Shown here piece after piece: positions 17,583-26,963 of a stretch of 64,000 nucleotides of DNA. A model generated the notes under the pieces. The model was not told the origin of the DNA. It did no database searches and was given only the letters and a program-made list of their open reading frames with translations. A program made the translations under genes and the position numbers. This DNA comes from JBMHDW01 sp049889175 (GTDB lineage: Bacteria; Pseudomonadota; Gammaproteobacteria; Comchoanobacterales; Comchoanobacteraceae). Position 1 is the first letter of the stretch; every line of letters begins with the position of its first letter. The stretch is from positions 62,001 through 126,000 of the forward strand of contig JBMHDW010000011.1 in the NCBI GenBank assembly GCA_049889175.1, written 5' to 3'.

Positions 17583-18403
17583 ATAATGCCTCAGGGTGGC
17601 TAAGAAAAATGAGGGTGACACTCGATGGTGGTCACGCACGGTATGCTATGTCACTCAAAGATCAAAATGATATTGCCTTAAATGATTTCATTGGAAAGCA
17701 TATTCAATTACATTTTACAGGAAATATTCAGTGCATTGCTTGTGACAGAATGACTAAAAAATCATTCAATCAAGGGTACTGTTTCCCATGTGCACAAGCA
17801 TTAGCTGCATGTGATGTTTGTATTGTGAAACCAGAAATATGTCATCATCATAAAGGAACTTGTCGTGAGCCAGAATGGGGTAATGAGCATTGCATGATTG
17901 GTCATTATGTTTATTTGGCCAACACAACAGGTGTAAAAGTTGGTTTGACTCGAATGGGGCAACTACCTACGCGTTGGTTAGATCAAGGTGCGATTGCAGC
18001 ACTGCCAATTTTTAAGGCTAAAACAAGACGTCATGCTGGATTTATTGAGTTTGTATTGACTCGCGAACTTAATGATAAAACACAATGGCGTGATTTATTG
18101 AGAAATCGTCAAGATAATATTGATTTATTAGCAATTAGAGATGCGATGTTTTCAAAATTTAAGCTTGAGCTCAAGGCCATTGATCATTCTCTCGGGGTAA
18201 AAACCCAATTCTTGCAACAGGAAGTCACAGAGATCAATTACCCTGTGGCATCAATACCTCATAAAGTTATTAGTTTAAATCCATTAAAACAACCAACCAT
18301 TGAAGGGGAGTTGCTGGGCATTCGAGGCCAGTATCTTCTGTTTGAGCAGGGGGGATTAAACATTAGAAAGATGACTGGCCATGAAGTAAAGTTTGACAGC
18401 TAA
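17579..18403 (+). CDS. DUF2797-family protein with zinc-ribbon-like cysteines
   Basis: A 274-residue cytoplasmic protein. The N-terminal third holds clustered cysteines (CIACDRMTKKSF...GYCFPCAQALAACDVCIVKPEICHHHKGTC, ~45-95) that could bind zinc. The central part, HYVYLANTTGVKVGLTR (~115-130), resembles the strand-turn-strand opening of GIY-YIG nucleases, and is followed by the DUF2797 block RWLDQGAIAALPIFKAKTRRHAGFIE. The biochemical role of DUF2797 is not known; a nuclease-like fold is an inference. It overlaps the secreted-protein gene upstream and ends 3 bases from the convergent fumC. Confidence 0.82.
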   Translation: MNNASGWLRKMRVTLDGGHARYAMSLKDQNDIALNDFIGKHIQLHFTGNIQCIACDRMTKKSFNQGYCFPCAQALAACDVCIVKPEICHHHKGTCREPEWGNEHCMIGHYVYLANTTGVKVGLTRMGQLPTRWLDQGAIAALPIFKAKTRRHAGFIEFVLTRELNDKTQWRDLLRNRQDNIDLLAIRDAMFSKFKLELKAIDHSLGVKTQFLQQEVTEINYPVASIPHKVISLNPLKQPTIEGELLGIRGQYLLFEQGGLNIRKMTGHEVKFDS

Positions 18404-18405
18404 GC

Positions 18406-19806
18406 TTAGAATTCATCCTCGTTTGTTGGAATCATATTAGAGGGGTTGAGAAGTTCATCAAGCTGCTGTTCATCTAAAATACCTAAAGCCAAACATGCAT
18501 CCCTAATGGAAGAGTGTTCCTGGTGAGCTTTTTTAGCAACCTCAGCAGCCTTATCGTAGCCTATAGCATCATTTAGCGCAGTGACTAACATGAGTGATGC
18601 AGAAACATTTTTTTGAATTTCTGTTTCGTTAGCTTGTATACCCATTAGACAGTGTTGATTAAATGCCAGCAAGCCATCATTGAGTAATTGAATCGATTGT
18701 ATAATATTGTAGGCGATGACAGGTTTGTAGACATTTAATTCAAAATGCCCTTGGGAAGATGCAAAATTAATGGTGTGTCCATTACCCATAATTTGAGCAC
18801 AAATCATCGTTAGCGCTTCACATTGAGTTGGGTTAACCTTACCGGGCATAATCGAAGAGCCTGGTTCGTTTTGAGGTAAAATGAGCTCTCCAATTCCAGC
18901 TCGAGGTCCAGATGCTAACCAGCGAATGTCATTGGCTATTTTTGTTAAGCTAGTCGCCAAGTTTACCAATGATAAACTAAGTTTATTGATTTCATGATGG
19001 GCACTTAATGCTGAAAATCCGTTGGGATTAGGTTCAAAGGGAAGTTTTGTAATGGTGCTGATTGCTTCAATCACTTCATATTTGAAATCCTTTGGGGTGT
19101 TTAAACCTGTGCCAACTGCGCTTCCACCGATGGCTAGGCGATAACAGCTCTCTAATGCATTAAAAATATCTCTTTCACTGTCCTCAATCTGTGCATAGAA
19201 ACTAGAAAAAACTTGACCAAGTGTTAGTGGTACAGCATCTTGTAGGTGAGTACGGCCAATCTTAATGATGTGATCAAAAGCATTGATTTTTTCATTTAAT
19301 GTGTGCTTGAACTTTTGTATGGTAGGTAATAAGTTTTCGGTGAGTAGTTTGCAGATAGCAATGTGCATTGCTGTTGGAAATGTATCATTGGAAGATTGGC
19401 CAATATTGATATCATCATTGGGATGTAGCGGGTCTTTTTGGCCCAGAGGTTTGTTTTGTTTTTGTGCGGCTGCATTTGCAATCACTTCGTTAATATTCAT
19501 ATGAGTCTGTGTGCCACTCCCTGTTTGCCAGACATAGAGAGGAAAGTGTTCTGCTAGTTTGCCTTTCTGAATATCCTGGCATGCCTCAATAATTAACTCA
19601 GATTTTTCTTTTGATAATCTTTTGTGCTTGCCGTTAACTTGAGCTGCAGCTTGTTTGATTACTGCATAAGCATGAATGATTTCAACAGGCATTAGTTCTT
19701 TACCAATGCTAAAATGAGCGAGTGAGCGCTGAGTTTGTGCGCCCCATAAAGCTTTGTCCTCAACCTCAATTTGCCCCATGCTATCATGTTCAATGCGTTT
19801 AGCCAT
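18406..19806 (-). CDS. fumC: Fumarate hydratase class II
   Basis: A 466-residue iron-independent fumarase that interconverts fumarate and malate in the TCA cycle. The superfamily signature GSSIMPGKVNPTQCEA is present near residue 314, and the FumC blocks WQTGSGTQTHMNINEVIA, GQSSNDTFPTAMHIA and KIGRTHLQDAVPLTLGQ are intact. Length is as expected. It stands alone, divergent from the acyl-CoA dehydrogenase gene across a 136-base gap. Confidence 0.97.
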   Translation of the reverse strand: MAKRIEHDSMGQIEVEDKALWGAQTQRSLAHFSIGKELMPVEIIHAYAVIKQAAAQVNGKHKRLSKEKSELIIEACQDIQKGKLAEHFPLYVWQTGSGTQTHMNINEVIANAAAQKQNKPLGQKDPLHPNDDINIGQSSNDTFPTAMHIAICKLLTENLLPTIQKFKHTLNEKINAFDHIIKIGRTHLQDAVPLTLGQVFSSFYAQIEDSERDIFNALESCYRLAIGGSAVGTGLNTPKDFKYEVIEAISTITKLPFEPNPNGFSALSAHHEINKLSLSLVNLATSLTKIANDIRWLASGPRAGIGELILPQNEPGSSIMPGKVNPTQCEALTMICAQIMGNGHTINFASSQGHFELNVYKPVIAYNIIQSIQLLNDGLLAFNQHCLMGIQANETEIQKNVSASLMLVTALNDAIGYDKAAEVAKKAHQEHSSIRDACLALGILDEQQLDELLNPSNMIPTNEDEF

Positions 19807-19942
19807 CTAAATCTCCTGAATGCCAAAGTACATTACATTAGTTGAATGAGCTAATAAATTCAAGATGACATTGATATTTGCGGAATAAAAATCATGATTT
19901 TGTGCTCATTTTATACTATATAAATCCCAAAGGGAGGGTTAA

Positions 19943-21598
19943 GTGACTGATCGATGGGTTCAACAATACATGTCTTGGTTTGACGTATTTAATGTTTACA
20001 ACCAGACTTTTTCAAGGGAAGAAACAGAGGATATGCTTACTTCGGGTGTTCAGTTTTGTGAACAATACCTAGCACCAAGCAACAAAGTAGGTGATAAAGA
20101 GGGTTTAACTTTTAATCCAAAAACTCACGGTGTTCATTTGCCAGATGGTTTTCATGTTGTTTATCAACATATGAAAAGTATGGGTCTTTTGTCGATGAGT
20201 GTTGCTGAAAGTTATGGTGGTTTATCAGCACCAAATTACTTAACTTATGCATTGATGGAGTGTCAAGCAGGGGCTAATTTGGCTTTTTCTACCTTTCCTT
20301 TGCTCACACAAGGGGCTATAGACACATTGATTCATAATGCAGATCAAGCAATTATTGATCGTTTTGTTCCTCATATGGTTTCAGGGACTTGGTCGGGCAC
20401 AATGTGTCTTACTGAGCCTCAGTGTGGAACAGACCTTGGGTTAATAAAAACAATGGCAGTTAAAGATGGTGAGCATTATTCTGTTACAGGTAATAAAATT
20501 TGGATTACATTTGGCGAGCATGATTTGACCGAAAACATTATCCATCTAGTTTTGTGTAAAACACCAGACGCACCTTGTGGTACAAAAGGCTTAAGTTTAT
20601 TTGTGGTGCCTAAACTTATCGATGGACAACCTAATGGTGTTCAGTGTATGGGGCTAGAACATAAAATGGGTTCCCATGCATCTCCGACTTGTGTTATGTC
20701 TTATAATCAAGCTAAAGGATGGCTTGTTGGTTCTCTCAATAATGGTCTAAGGGCTATGTTTTCTATGATGAATCCTGCACGTTTAAGTGTTGGTGTTCAA
20801 GGTTTGGGTGCAGCTCAATGGGCAAATGAATATGCTTTACAATTCTGTCGGGATCGTCGTCAGGGGAGGTCGGTTAACCCTGAGCGAAGAGAGTCAGATC
20901 AGGTTGCTGATGTGATTACTGTTCACCCCGATGTTCGAAGAATGTTACTGGGCAATCAAGCGATGATTGAGGCAATGAGGGGTGTTGTTGTAATGGCTGC
21001 AAAAGCGCTGGATGATAAAAATGATGATTTAGTTAGTTTAATGACGCCTGTCATCAAAAGCTTTTTATCCGAGCATGGCTGTGCTTGTATTTCTCAAGCC
21101 ATACAAGTAATGGGGGGGGCTGGTTATACCCAAGATGCATTGGTTGAACAGTACTTAAGAGATGCACGTATAACCATGATTTATGAAGGTACTAATGGTG
21201 TTCAAGCAATGGACTTAGTTGGGAGAAAATTAATCAAACATGGTCACGCGTTACAAGACTTGATAAAAAAGATGAGTGAACTTTCAAAAGAAGAGGGTGA
21301 TATTTTTAAATGTTTATCATCTTCATTGGTTCATTTAGAGCAAGCTAATGATTGGTTAATGTCCCAGGGTTTTTCTGATCCAGAGTCTGCGATGGCAGTT
21401 GCATCAGACTATTTAAATTTGTTAGGCTATGTCATGTGTATTTATGTATTGGCATTGAAAGTTAAGTCTCATGGTGATGATACCATTGCTGATGTATTTA
21501 TTCATCAGTTTGGTCCCATGGTAGGAATGCATGGGGCGCGTATAGCATCTGGAAAATATTCTTTATTTAATGATGGTAATCAGAGGAAGTATTTATGA
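19943..21598 (+). CDS. Acyl-CoA dehydrogenase (long form with C-terminal domain)
   Basis: A 551-residue FAD enzyme that oxidises acyl-CoA to enoyl-CoA. The mid-domain block WSGTMCLTEPQCGTDLG, the KIWITFGEHDL stretch and QVMGGAGYTQDALVEQYLRDARITMIYEGTNGVQ are typical; the Glu of YEGTNG is the catalytic base. The ~100 residues after it match the extra C-terminal domain of the PA-family/FadE5-like long dehydrogenases. Start is GTG at 19943 with GGGAGG five bases upstream. No other beta-oxidation gene is near. It overlaps the following secreted thioredoxin-like gene by ATGA. Confidence 0.9.
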   Translation: MTDRWVQQYMSWFDVFNVYNQTFSREETEDMLTSGVQFCEQYLAPSNKVGDKEGLTFNPKTHGVHLPDGFHVVYQHMKSMGLLSMSVAESYGGLSAPNYLTYALMECQAGANLAFSTFPLLTQGAIDTLIHNADQAIIDRFVPHMVSGTWSGTMCLTEPQCGTDLGLIKTMAVKDGEHYSVTGNKIWITFGEHDLTENIIHLVLCKTPDAPCGTKGLSLFVVPKLIDGQPNGVQCMGLEHKMGSHASPTCVMSYNQAKGWLVGSLNNGLRAMFSMMNPARLSVGVQGLGAAQWANEYALQFCRDRRQGRSVNPERRESDQVADVITVHPDVRRMLLGNQAMIEAMRGVVVMAAKALDDKNDDLVSLMTPVIKSFLSEHGCACISQAIQVMGGAGYTQDALVEQYLRDARITMIYEGTNGVQAMDLVGRKLIKHGHALQDLIKKMSELSKEEGDIFKCLSSSLVHLEQANDWLMSQGFSDPESAMAVASDYLNLLGYVMCIYVLALKVKSHGDDTIADVFIHQFGPMVGMHGARIASGKYSLFNDGNQRKYL

Positions 21599-21990
21599 TC
21601 AAATATATGTTTTCAATTATTCTAGCGTGTTGCTCCCATTTGGCTTTTGCCACACAGAGTGATGGTGTTTTAATTCATCAACCCAATTGCGAAGCATGCA
21701 AGAGCCTATTCAAGGATCTTGATGTTAAAAAGGAAGGGGGTCAATTTCAAATAGAGATTACTCGGTCATCTGGAGAATCGGTCACGCTAAAATTAGATGA
21801 TTGGGATATTACTGATGAGCTTAATAAATCAAATTTAATTAAGCGAATTAACTCGGGTATGATACATAAAGTGAGCGCAACGCCAACGGTCATTTTTCTG
21901 GATGATAGTCAAAATGAAGTAGGAAGAGTTGTCGGTTACAATAATGTAGACTTTCTTAAAAATCTTACCGAAATTTATGATAAGATATGA
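21595..21990 (+). CDS. Secreted thioredoxin-like protein with CEAC active site
   Basis: 131 residues. The N-terminus MIKYMFSIILACCSHLAFA is a signal peptide, probably cut after the Ala at ~19. A CxxC pair (CEAC, ~32-35) follows LIHQPN, and VSATPTVIFLDD (~97-108) has the cis-proline loop of the thioredoxin fold; VGRVVGYNNVDFL resembles the end of that fold. It probably acts in the periplasm as a thiol oxidase or reductase. It is short and acidic; it is not a full DsbA. Translation is coupled to the upstream acyl-CoA dehydrogenase, a puzzling partner. Confidence 0.75.
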   Translation: MIKYMFSIILACCSHLAFATQSDGVLIHQPNCEACKSLFKDLDVKKEGGQFQIEITRSSGESVTLKLDDWDITDELNKSNLIKRINSGMIHKVSATPTVIFLDDSQNEVGRVVGYNNVDFLKNLTEIYDKI

Positions 21991-21993
21991 TGA

Positions 21994-22068
21994 TGGCTCC
22001 GGAGGAGGGATTCGAACCCCCGACCAATTGGTTAACAGCCAACTGCTCTACCACTGAGCTACTCCGGA
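21994..22068 (-). tRNA. tRNA-Asn (GTT)
   Basis: A 75-base cloverleaf. The acceptor stem TCCGGAG (5' end at 22068) pairs with CTCCGGA, with discriminator G and an encoded CCA (21994-21996). The anticodon loop CTGTTAA holds GTT. The T-arm is GGGGGTTCGAATCCC. Confidence 0.97.
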
Positions 22069-22080
22069 AAGAATGAGATT

Positions 22081-22109
22081 ATATTAGCGACTGAATACTG
22101 GTCCGTCAA
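22081..22109 (-). promoter_or_regulatory. Sigma-70 promoter of tRNA-Asn
   Basis: On the minus strand TTGACG (22109-22104) and TAATAT (22086-22081) are separated by 17 bases, and the -10 ends 12 bases before the tRNA 5' end. The -35 overlaps the last codon of aspC. Confidence 0.8.
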
Positions 22110-23287
22110 GCTTTTGTCGCGATCATTTGTTTAATCCGACTTAAAGCTTCCTCACACTTGCTCATGCTGGTTGCAAATGAGACGCGAACACAATTTGCAC
22201 GACCAAATGCCTGTCCTGGTACCATAGCTATTTTACATTCATCTAGCATGTAATGACAAAAATCAATATCATCTTTCAAGTCAAGCTGTTCAATGAGTCC
22301 AGAGACATCAATAAATAGATAGAATGTCCCATGGGATGGCAGTGTAGTGATGCCATCAATTTCGTTAAGAGCTTTGTATAAAACATCATGTCGTTTCTTC
22401 ATTTCTTGGGTCATATGCTGTACAGAGCTAAATCCACCACTCAACGCTTCAGTTGCTGCAGCTTGAGCAATGCTATTGGTTCCAGATGTTGTTTGTGATT
22501 GAATTTTTTTCATTGCCGCAATCCAGTCTTTGGGGCCTGCCGCATAGCCAATGCGCCAGCCAGTCATTGCGTATGCCTTAGAAACACCATTGACAACGAG
22601 TGTCCGATCAGCAAGTTCTGGACATGCATTTAACAAGTTATAGAAAGGTTGATCCCAAATCAGATATTCATAAATATCATCGGTTATAATGGCAACATGT
22701 GGGAATTCAACTAAAACTTGGCCGAGAGCGGCAAGTTCTTCTTTGTTGTAAACAGCGCCAGTTGGATTATTTGGGCTATTAAGTATAATTAATTTTGTCC
22801 GCTGTGTAATATGTTTTCGCAATTGCTCTGGGGTTAGTTTGAAACCATCTTGAGGTGTTGTTAAGATGGGAATACACTGTCCTCCAGCAAGCGCAATCAT
22901 ATCAGGATATGATGTCCAATAAGGACTTGGAACCAGAACTTCATCACCTGGATTTAATATCGCAGCAATGCCCTGATAGATCGCTTGTTTAGCACCTGTT
23001 GATACAATAATCTGTTGCGTGTCGAAGGTTAGGTTGTTATCACGATTGAATTTTTCAACTATTTTTTCTCTTAAGGCTAATGTGCCTTCTACAGCAGTGT
23101 AACGAGTATCGTTATCATGGATTGCATCTATTGCAGCTTGTTTTATTGATAGAGGTGTATCAAAATCAGGTTCACCCGCGTTTAAGCCAATGACAGGCTC
23201 TTGTTTTGATTTAAGCTCTCTGACTTTAGCTGCCACGGCAATGGTGGCGGAGCTTTTGATTTTCTGTATACTGTCTGCAATCTGCAT
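22106..23287 (-). CDS. aspC: PLP-dependent aspartate/aromatic aminotransferase (class I, gamma subgroup)
   Basis: A 393-residue enzyme of fold type I. NAGEPDFDTP near the N-terminus, NSPNNPTGAVY (substrate/PLP-binding) and SKAYAMTGWRIGYAAGP with the PLP lysine near residue 237 are all present. The sequence follows the prokaryotic aspartate aminotransferase subgroup (KxxxSxTxAVxxKxxEL start), rather than the E. coli AspC subgroup, so the symbol is used in its broad sense. It transfers the amino group between aspartate and 2-oxoglutarate. It is divergent from uvrB. Confidence 0.9.
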   Translation of the reverse strand: MQIADSIQKIKSSATIAVAAKVRELKSKQEPVIGLNAGEPDFDTPLSIKQAAIDAIHDNDTRYTAVEGTLALREKIVEKFNRDNNLTFDTQQIIVSTGAKQAIYQGIAAILNPGDEVLVPSPYWTSYPDMIALAGGQCIPILTTPQDGFKLTPEQLRKHITQRTKLIILNSPNNPTGAVYNKEELAALGQVLVEFPHVAIITDDIYEYLIWDQPFYNLLNACPELADRTLVVNGVSKAYAMTGWRIGYAAGPKDWIAAMKKIQSQTTSGTNSIAQAAATEALSGGFSSVQHMTQEMKKRHDVLYKALNEIDGITTLPSHGTFYLFIDVSGLIEQLDLKDDIDFCHYMLDECKIAMVPGQAFGRANCVRVSFATSMSKCEEALSRIKQMIATKA

Positions 23288-23365
23288 AACACTCCTTCAT
23301 TTACATGCACCTGATTTGTAGGTACAATTATATAAAATTTTAATCTTAATGTATCAGGGTATGAG

Positions 23366-25348
23366 ATGCAAAACAAATTTAAACTTATCAGTGATTATCA
23401 GCCATCAGGTGATCAGCCTCAAGCAATTGATATGATGTATCAGTCGCTGAAAAAAGGGCATGCGCACCAAAATATATTGGGTGTTACGGGTTCTGGAAAA
23501 ACGTACACAATGGCTTGTATTATTGAGAAGACACAACGTCCAGCATTAATTCTAGTGCATAACAAAACATTGGCAGCCCAGTTATATGAGGAAATGAAAA
23601 CATTCTTTCCAGATAATGCCATTGAATATTTTGTTTCATATTATGATTATTATCAACCAGAAGCTTATGTTGTGACAACGGATACTTTTATTGAAAAAGA
23701 TGCTTCGATTAATGAACAAGTAGAGCAATTGAGATTAGCTGCAACAAAAGCTGTTTTGGAGCGAAGTGATGTTGTCATTATTGCAACAGTTTCAGCTATT
23801 TATGGTCTGGGTGATCCTACTGCCTATACTGAAATGATTTTGGAGTTTGTACGAGATCAAGATTACGATCGTCATGAGCTTGTTCGGCGCCTAGCTGATA
23901 TGCAGTATGTTCGGAACCACATTGATTTTAAGCGGGGAACATTCCGAGTTAACGGCGATGTTTTTGATTTGTATCCTGCAGAAGAAGACAGCAATGCTGT
24001 TCGTTTGCATTGGTTTGATGAAACGCTTGAGGCCATTGAACGTTTTGACCCACTAACAGGTGAGATTTTTGAGTCTTTAGATCGATATGTTCTTTACCCT
24101 AAAACACATTATGTTTCATCAAAAGATCGTATTGAACAAGTGATCGAGCAAGTTCAAGATGAGCTCGTCGTACACCACACACAGTTTCTAAATGATAAAA
24201 AAGTTTTGGAAGCGGCACGCATTAAACAAAGAACAGAATATGATATTGAAATGATGCGAGAGCTAGGTTTTTGTCAGGGTATTGAGAATTATTCTCGGTA
24301 CTTGTCTGGAAGAGAGTCAGGTGATACACCGCCAACATTGTTAAGTTATTTACCTGATAATGCTATTATTTTTATTGATGAGTCGCATGTAACTATTCCT
24401 CAAATGAGGGGTATGTATCGAGGTGATAGAGCTAGGAAGGAAACGTTAGTTCAATATGGTTTTAGGTTGCCTTCTGCATTAGACAATCGACCAATGAGGT
24501 TTGATGAATTTGAGGCCTTTGATTTTCAGCGTGTTTATGTTTCAGCAACGCCAGGACCTTATGAGCTAGAAACAACTGAATGCATGACTGAGCTTGTTAT
24601 TAGACCAACAGGCTTGGTTGATCCAGAAATTGAAATTAGACCCGCAAAAACGCAAGTTGATGATTTCCGCTCGGCTATTATTGAACCTATCAAGCGGCAA
24701 GAGCGTGTTTTGGTCACAACGCTAACGAAGCGTATGTCTGAAGATTTAACCGAATATCTGGTGCAACAAGGTATTAAAGTTCGTTATCTACACTCAGATA
24801 TTGATGCTATCGAACGTGTTGAGATACTGCGAGATTTACGTATCGGTGTTTTTGATGTGTTGATTGGTATTAATTTATTGCGTGAAGGTCTTGATTTACC
24901 AGAGGTTTCATTGGTGGCTATTTTTGATGCAGATAAGCAAGGATTTTTACGTTCAACAACATCATTAATTCAGACTATTGGCCGGGCAGCTAGAAATAGT
25001 CAAGGTCGTGTGATCATGTATGCGGATAAAATGACCCCATCAATGCAACAAGCGATTGAGGAAACAGAGCGACGAAGATTAAAGCAACAATCTTATAATG
25101 AACAATTTGGTATTATCCCTAAAACGATCTCTAAAAATATTCGAGGAGGTCTTAAGGAAGAGTCAGATGACCCCAATAATGATGCAGTCCCCATATTAAC
25201 CGATATACATGATCAGAAAGATGCCATTAAAGCCATAAATAAATTAAGTAAATCGATGAAAGATGCAGCCAAACAACTAGATTTTGAGCAGGCTGCGTCC
25301 ATACGAGATCAGATTAAAACGATAAGAGAACATTTTTTGAAATCATAA
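23366..25348 (+). CDS. uvrB: Excinuclease ABC subunit B
   Basis: A 660-residue DNA-damage-recognition helicase of nucleotide excision repair. Walker A is GVTGSGKTYTMA (39-50); the beta-hairpin that clamps damaged DNA starts at YYDYYQPEAYV (~91-101); DEFEAFDF, ERVLVTTLTKRMSEDL, LREGLDLPEVSLVAI and QTIGRAARN are the helicase motifs. The C-terminal UVR motif (MKDAAKQLDFEQAASIRDQI, ~630-650) binds UvrC. Length is normal. Stands alone after a divergent promoter region shared with aspC. Confidence 0.98.
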   Translation: MQNKFKLISDYQPSGDQPQAIDMMYQSLKKGHAHQNILGVTGSGKTYTMACIIEKTQRPALILVHNKTLAAQLYEEMKTFFPDNAIEYFVSYYDYYQPEAYVVTTDTFIEKDASINEQVEQLRLAATKAVLERSDVVIIATVSAIYGLGDPTAYTEMILEFVRDQDYDRHELVRRLADMQYVRNHIDFKRGTFRVNGDVFDLYPAEEDSNAVRLHWFDETLEAIERFDPLTGEIFESLDRYVLYPKTHYVSSKDRIEQVIEQVQDELVVHHTQFLNDKKVLEAARIKQRTEYDIEMMRELGFCQGIENYSRYLSGRESGDTPPTLLSYLPDNAIIFIDESHVTIPQMRGMYRGDRARKETLVQYGFRLPSALDNRPMRFDEFEAFDFQRVYVSATPGPYELETTECMTELVIRPTGLVDPEIEIRPAKTQVDDFRSAIIEPIKRQERVLVTTLTKRMSEDLTEYLVQQGIKVRYLHSDIDAIERVEILRDLRIGVFDVLIGINLLREGLDLPEVSLVAIFDADKQGFLRSTTSLIQTIGRAARNSQGRVIMYADKMTPSMQQAIEETERRRLKQQSYNEQFGIIPKTISKNIRGGLKEESDDPNNDAVPILTDIHDQKDAIKAINKLSKSMKDAAKQLDFEQAASIRDQIKTIREHFLKS

Positions 25349-25416
25349 GTTTAAATTTTGTTTGCTATTAGCTTGCTTTCATTGTACGCTGTAATTATTT
25401 ACATGGAGTCGTAAAG

Positions 25417-26049
25417 ATGCAAACAGCTTTCATAGCAATATTATTTCCTTTTTTAGCCCCTTTTTTTACTTATCATGTAGATACGGTACATCATATTCCG
25501 CTTGAACACAAAGAACATCAGGAACACTATGATCACAGAGTTAGCCGTGATATACATCATGAATTCCTAGGAAACGCACAGGTTCATCATGCACATTGTA
25601 ATGCTCTTAGATGTCGTATTGAATTGCCTATCCATAACAATGAAACAATGGGCGTAGGTAATAGTTGGGCTACTATTTATGATAAAAGCTTTAATAAGTT
25701 ATTTGGTAATGGAAAGGTGTCAAAAACCGATAATCATTATCAAATTTACACCATGGTTTACGACAAAAACAAAGCTGATCTTTGTGAGAAAGTCATACAA
25801 TCAATTTCTTACAAAGGTACTCAATGGCCAGAGAGTATTGGGGATGTTGAAGTGGTTTGGGTTAATGCAGTGAATCACAGTGCTGTTGTTCCAAATTCTG
25901 CTTTGAACTCTGAGCCACAAATTATAGTTGCGCATGTTGACTCAGAATGGGTGAATAAAAATTGTTTAGCGAGTGCTCATCAATCACCAATGCTAAGTAC
26001 AGGTGGTGAAGAGCAAAAACTTGCAGAGCCAAACAAAGATAGCGAGTAA
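25417..26049 (+). CDS. Secreted His-rich protein of unknown function (210 aa)
   Basis: Unrecognised. A hydrophobic N-terminus (MQTAFIAILFPFLAPFF) looks like a signal peptide, followed by a segment with many His residues (HHIPLEHKEHQEHYDHR, then HHEFLGNAQVHHAHC; residues ~27-65). His density of this kind can bind metal. The rest (~65-180) is mixed and has four cysteines (C65, C70 and two later ones) that might pair. ATG follows GGAG by about 10 bases. A terminator lies 90 bases after the stop, so it is transcribed alone or with uvrB. Confidence 0.75.
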   Translation: MQTAFIAILFPFLAPFFTYHVDTVHHIPLEHKEHQEHYDHRVSRDIHHEFLGNAQVHHAHCNALRCRIELPIHNNETMGVGNSWATIYDKSFNKLFGNGKVSKTDNHYQIYTMVYDKNKADLCEKVIQSISYKGTQWPESIGDVEVVWVNAVNHSAVVPNSALNSEPQIIVAHVDSEWVNKNCLASAHQSPMLSTGGEEQKLAEPNKDSE

Positions 26050-26137
26050 AGCATATAGTTTGAATATTATCTTTATTGCTTAGAAGTGAATATATCAGAG
26101 TATACGTGATTTATTCATGATTATAACTGGTTTCAAC

Positions 26138-26165
26138 AAGGCAGCTGTAGGCTGCCTTTTGTTTT
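26138..26165 (+). terminator. Rho-independent terminator
   Basis: AAGGCAGC (26138-26145), a 5-base loop, GCTGCCTT (26151-26158), then TTGTTTT. The stem is perfect over 8 pairs. It separates the His-rich protein gene from yhhQ. Confidence 0.85.
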
Positions 26166-26210
26166 ATCGAAATATTTGTAAAAAAATTTTATTTTTGATA
26201 AAGTTATGAC

Positions 26211-26963
26211 ATGTTTTTTTCTTCATTATTACAGAGTCATTGGAATGAATGCATGCTTTTGCTGCATTTGCTGATGATGTCGCTACTCTTAAGTATTGCC
26301 TATGCCTGGTCGCGATTTGCATTGATGATGGCTTTTGTTTTATGTATGCTCTTAGCAAATATATTTCTTTTAGAAGAAGTTCAACTTTTTGGAATGACTG
26401 TAACAGCAGTTGAAGTTTATACCATTGCAGGTATATTAGCCTTGAACCTCATTCAACAAAAATATGGACGGTTAACAGCACAAAAAACCATTTTTTTAGG
26501 TTTTTTTGGCTTGCTCATTTGGGTAGTGGCAGCACATTTTCATTTGCAATACCATTCAACCAGAAACACAGAAACATTCGCTTCTGCTTATAAGTTATTG
26601 TTTCTTCCCCAAGGACGGCTATTCATGGCATCAATTATTGCTTATTTAATAAGTACTCATCTTGAAATTAAATTATTCAGCCAATTTCAAAGGTTTTTTG
26701 GTAATCGTTGGCTTGGTATGCGATTCTTAGTGACCGTATTTATTGTTCAGGCTGTAGATACCCTTACTTTTGGCTTGATAGGATTGACAGGTATGGGTTT
26801 TGATTTGTTTGATATATTATTATTCAGCTATTGTATCAAATGTCTGGTAGCTGTAGGATATAGTCCATTTATTGGCTTAATTCAACGCTTAGATAATAGG
26901 AGATTACAATGGATTTTACATTTGAAATCCTTCATCAATCCACAAAATCAAAAGCTCGTGTAG
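26211..26963 (+). CDS. yhhQ: Queuosine-precursor transporter, YhhQ/VUT family
   Basis: A 250-residue inner-membrane protein with about six helices. The family blocks are visible: VEVYTIAGILALNLIQQKYGRLTAQK (~70-95; the Q/E-KYG-x3-A motif) and RFLVTVFIVQAVDTLTFGLIGLTG (QxxDTxxF; ~180-200). YhhQ proteins import 7-deazaguanine precursors of queuosine. The gene overlaps tgt by 55 bases, so import and insertion of the base are coupled. No queC, queD, queE, queF or queA is in the window. Confidence 0.88.
   Translation: MFFSSLLQSHWNECMLLLHLLMMSLLLSIAYAWSRFALMMAFVLCMLLANIFLLEEVQLFGMTVTAVEVYTIAGILALNLIQQKYGRLTAQKTIFLGFFGLLIWVVAAHFHLQYHSTRNTETFASAYKLLFLPQGRLFMASIIAYLISTHLEIKLFSQFQRFFGNRWLGMRFLVTVFIVQAVDTLTFGLIGLTGMGFDLFDILLFSYCIKCLVAVGYSPFIGLIQRLDNRRLQWILHLKSFINPQNQKLV

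Noticed and set aside
18403..18420. Terminator between DUF2797 gene and fumC
   Set aside because: The gap is two bases and no hairpin with a T-run was found.
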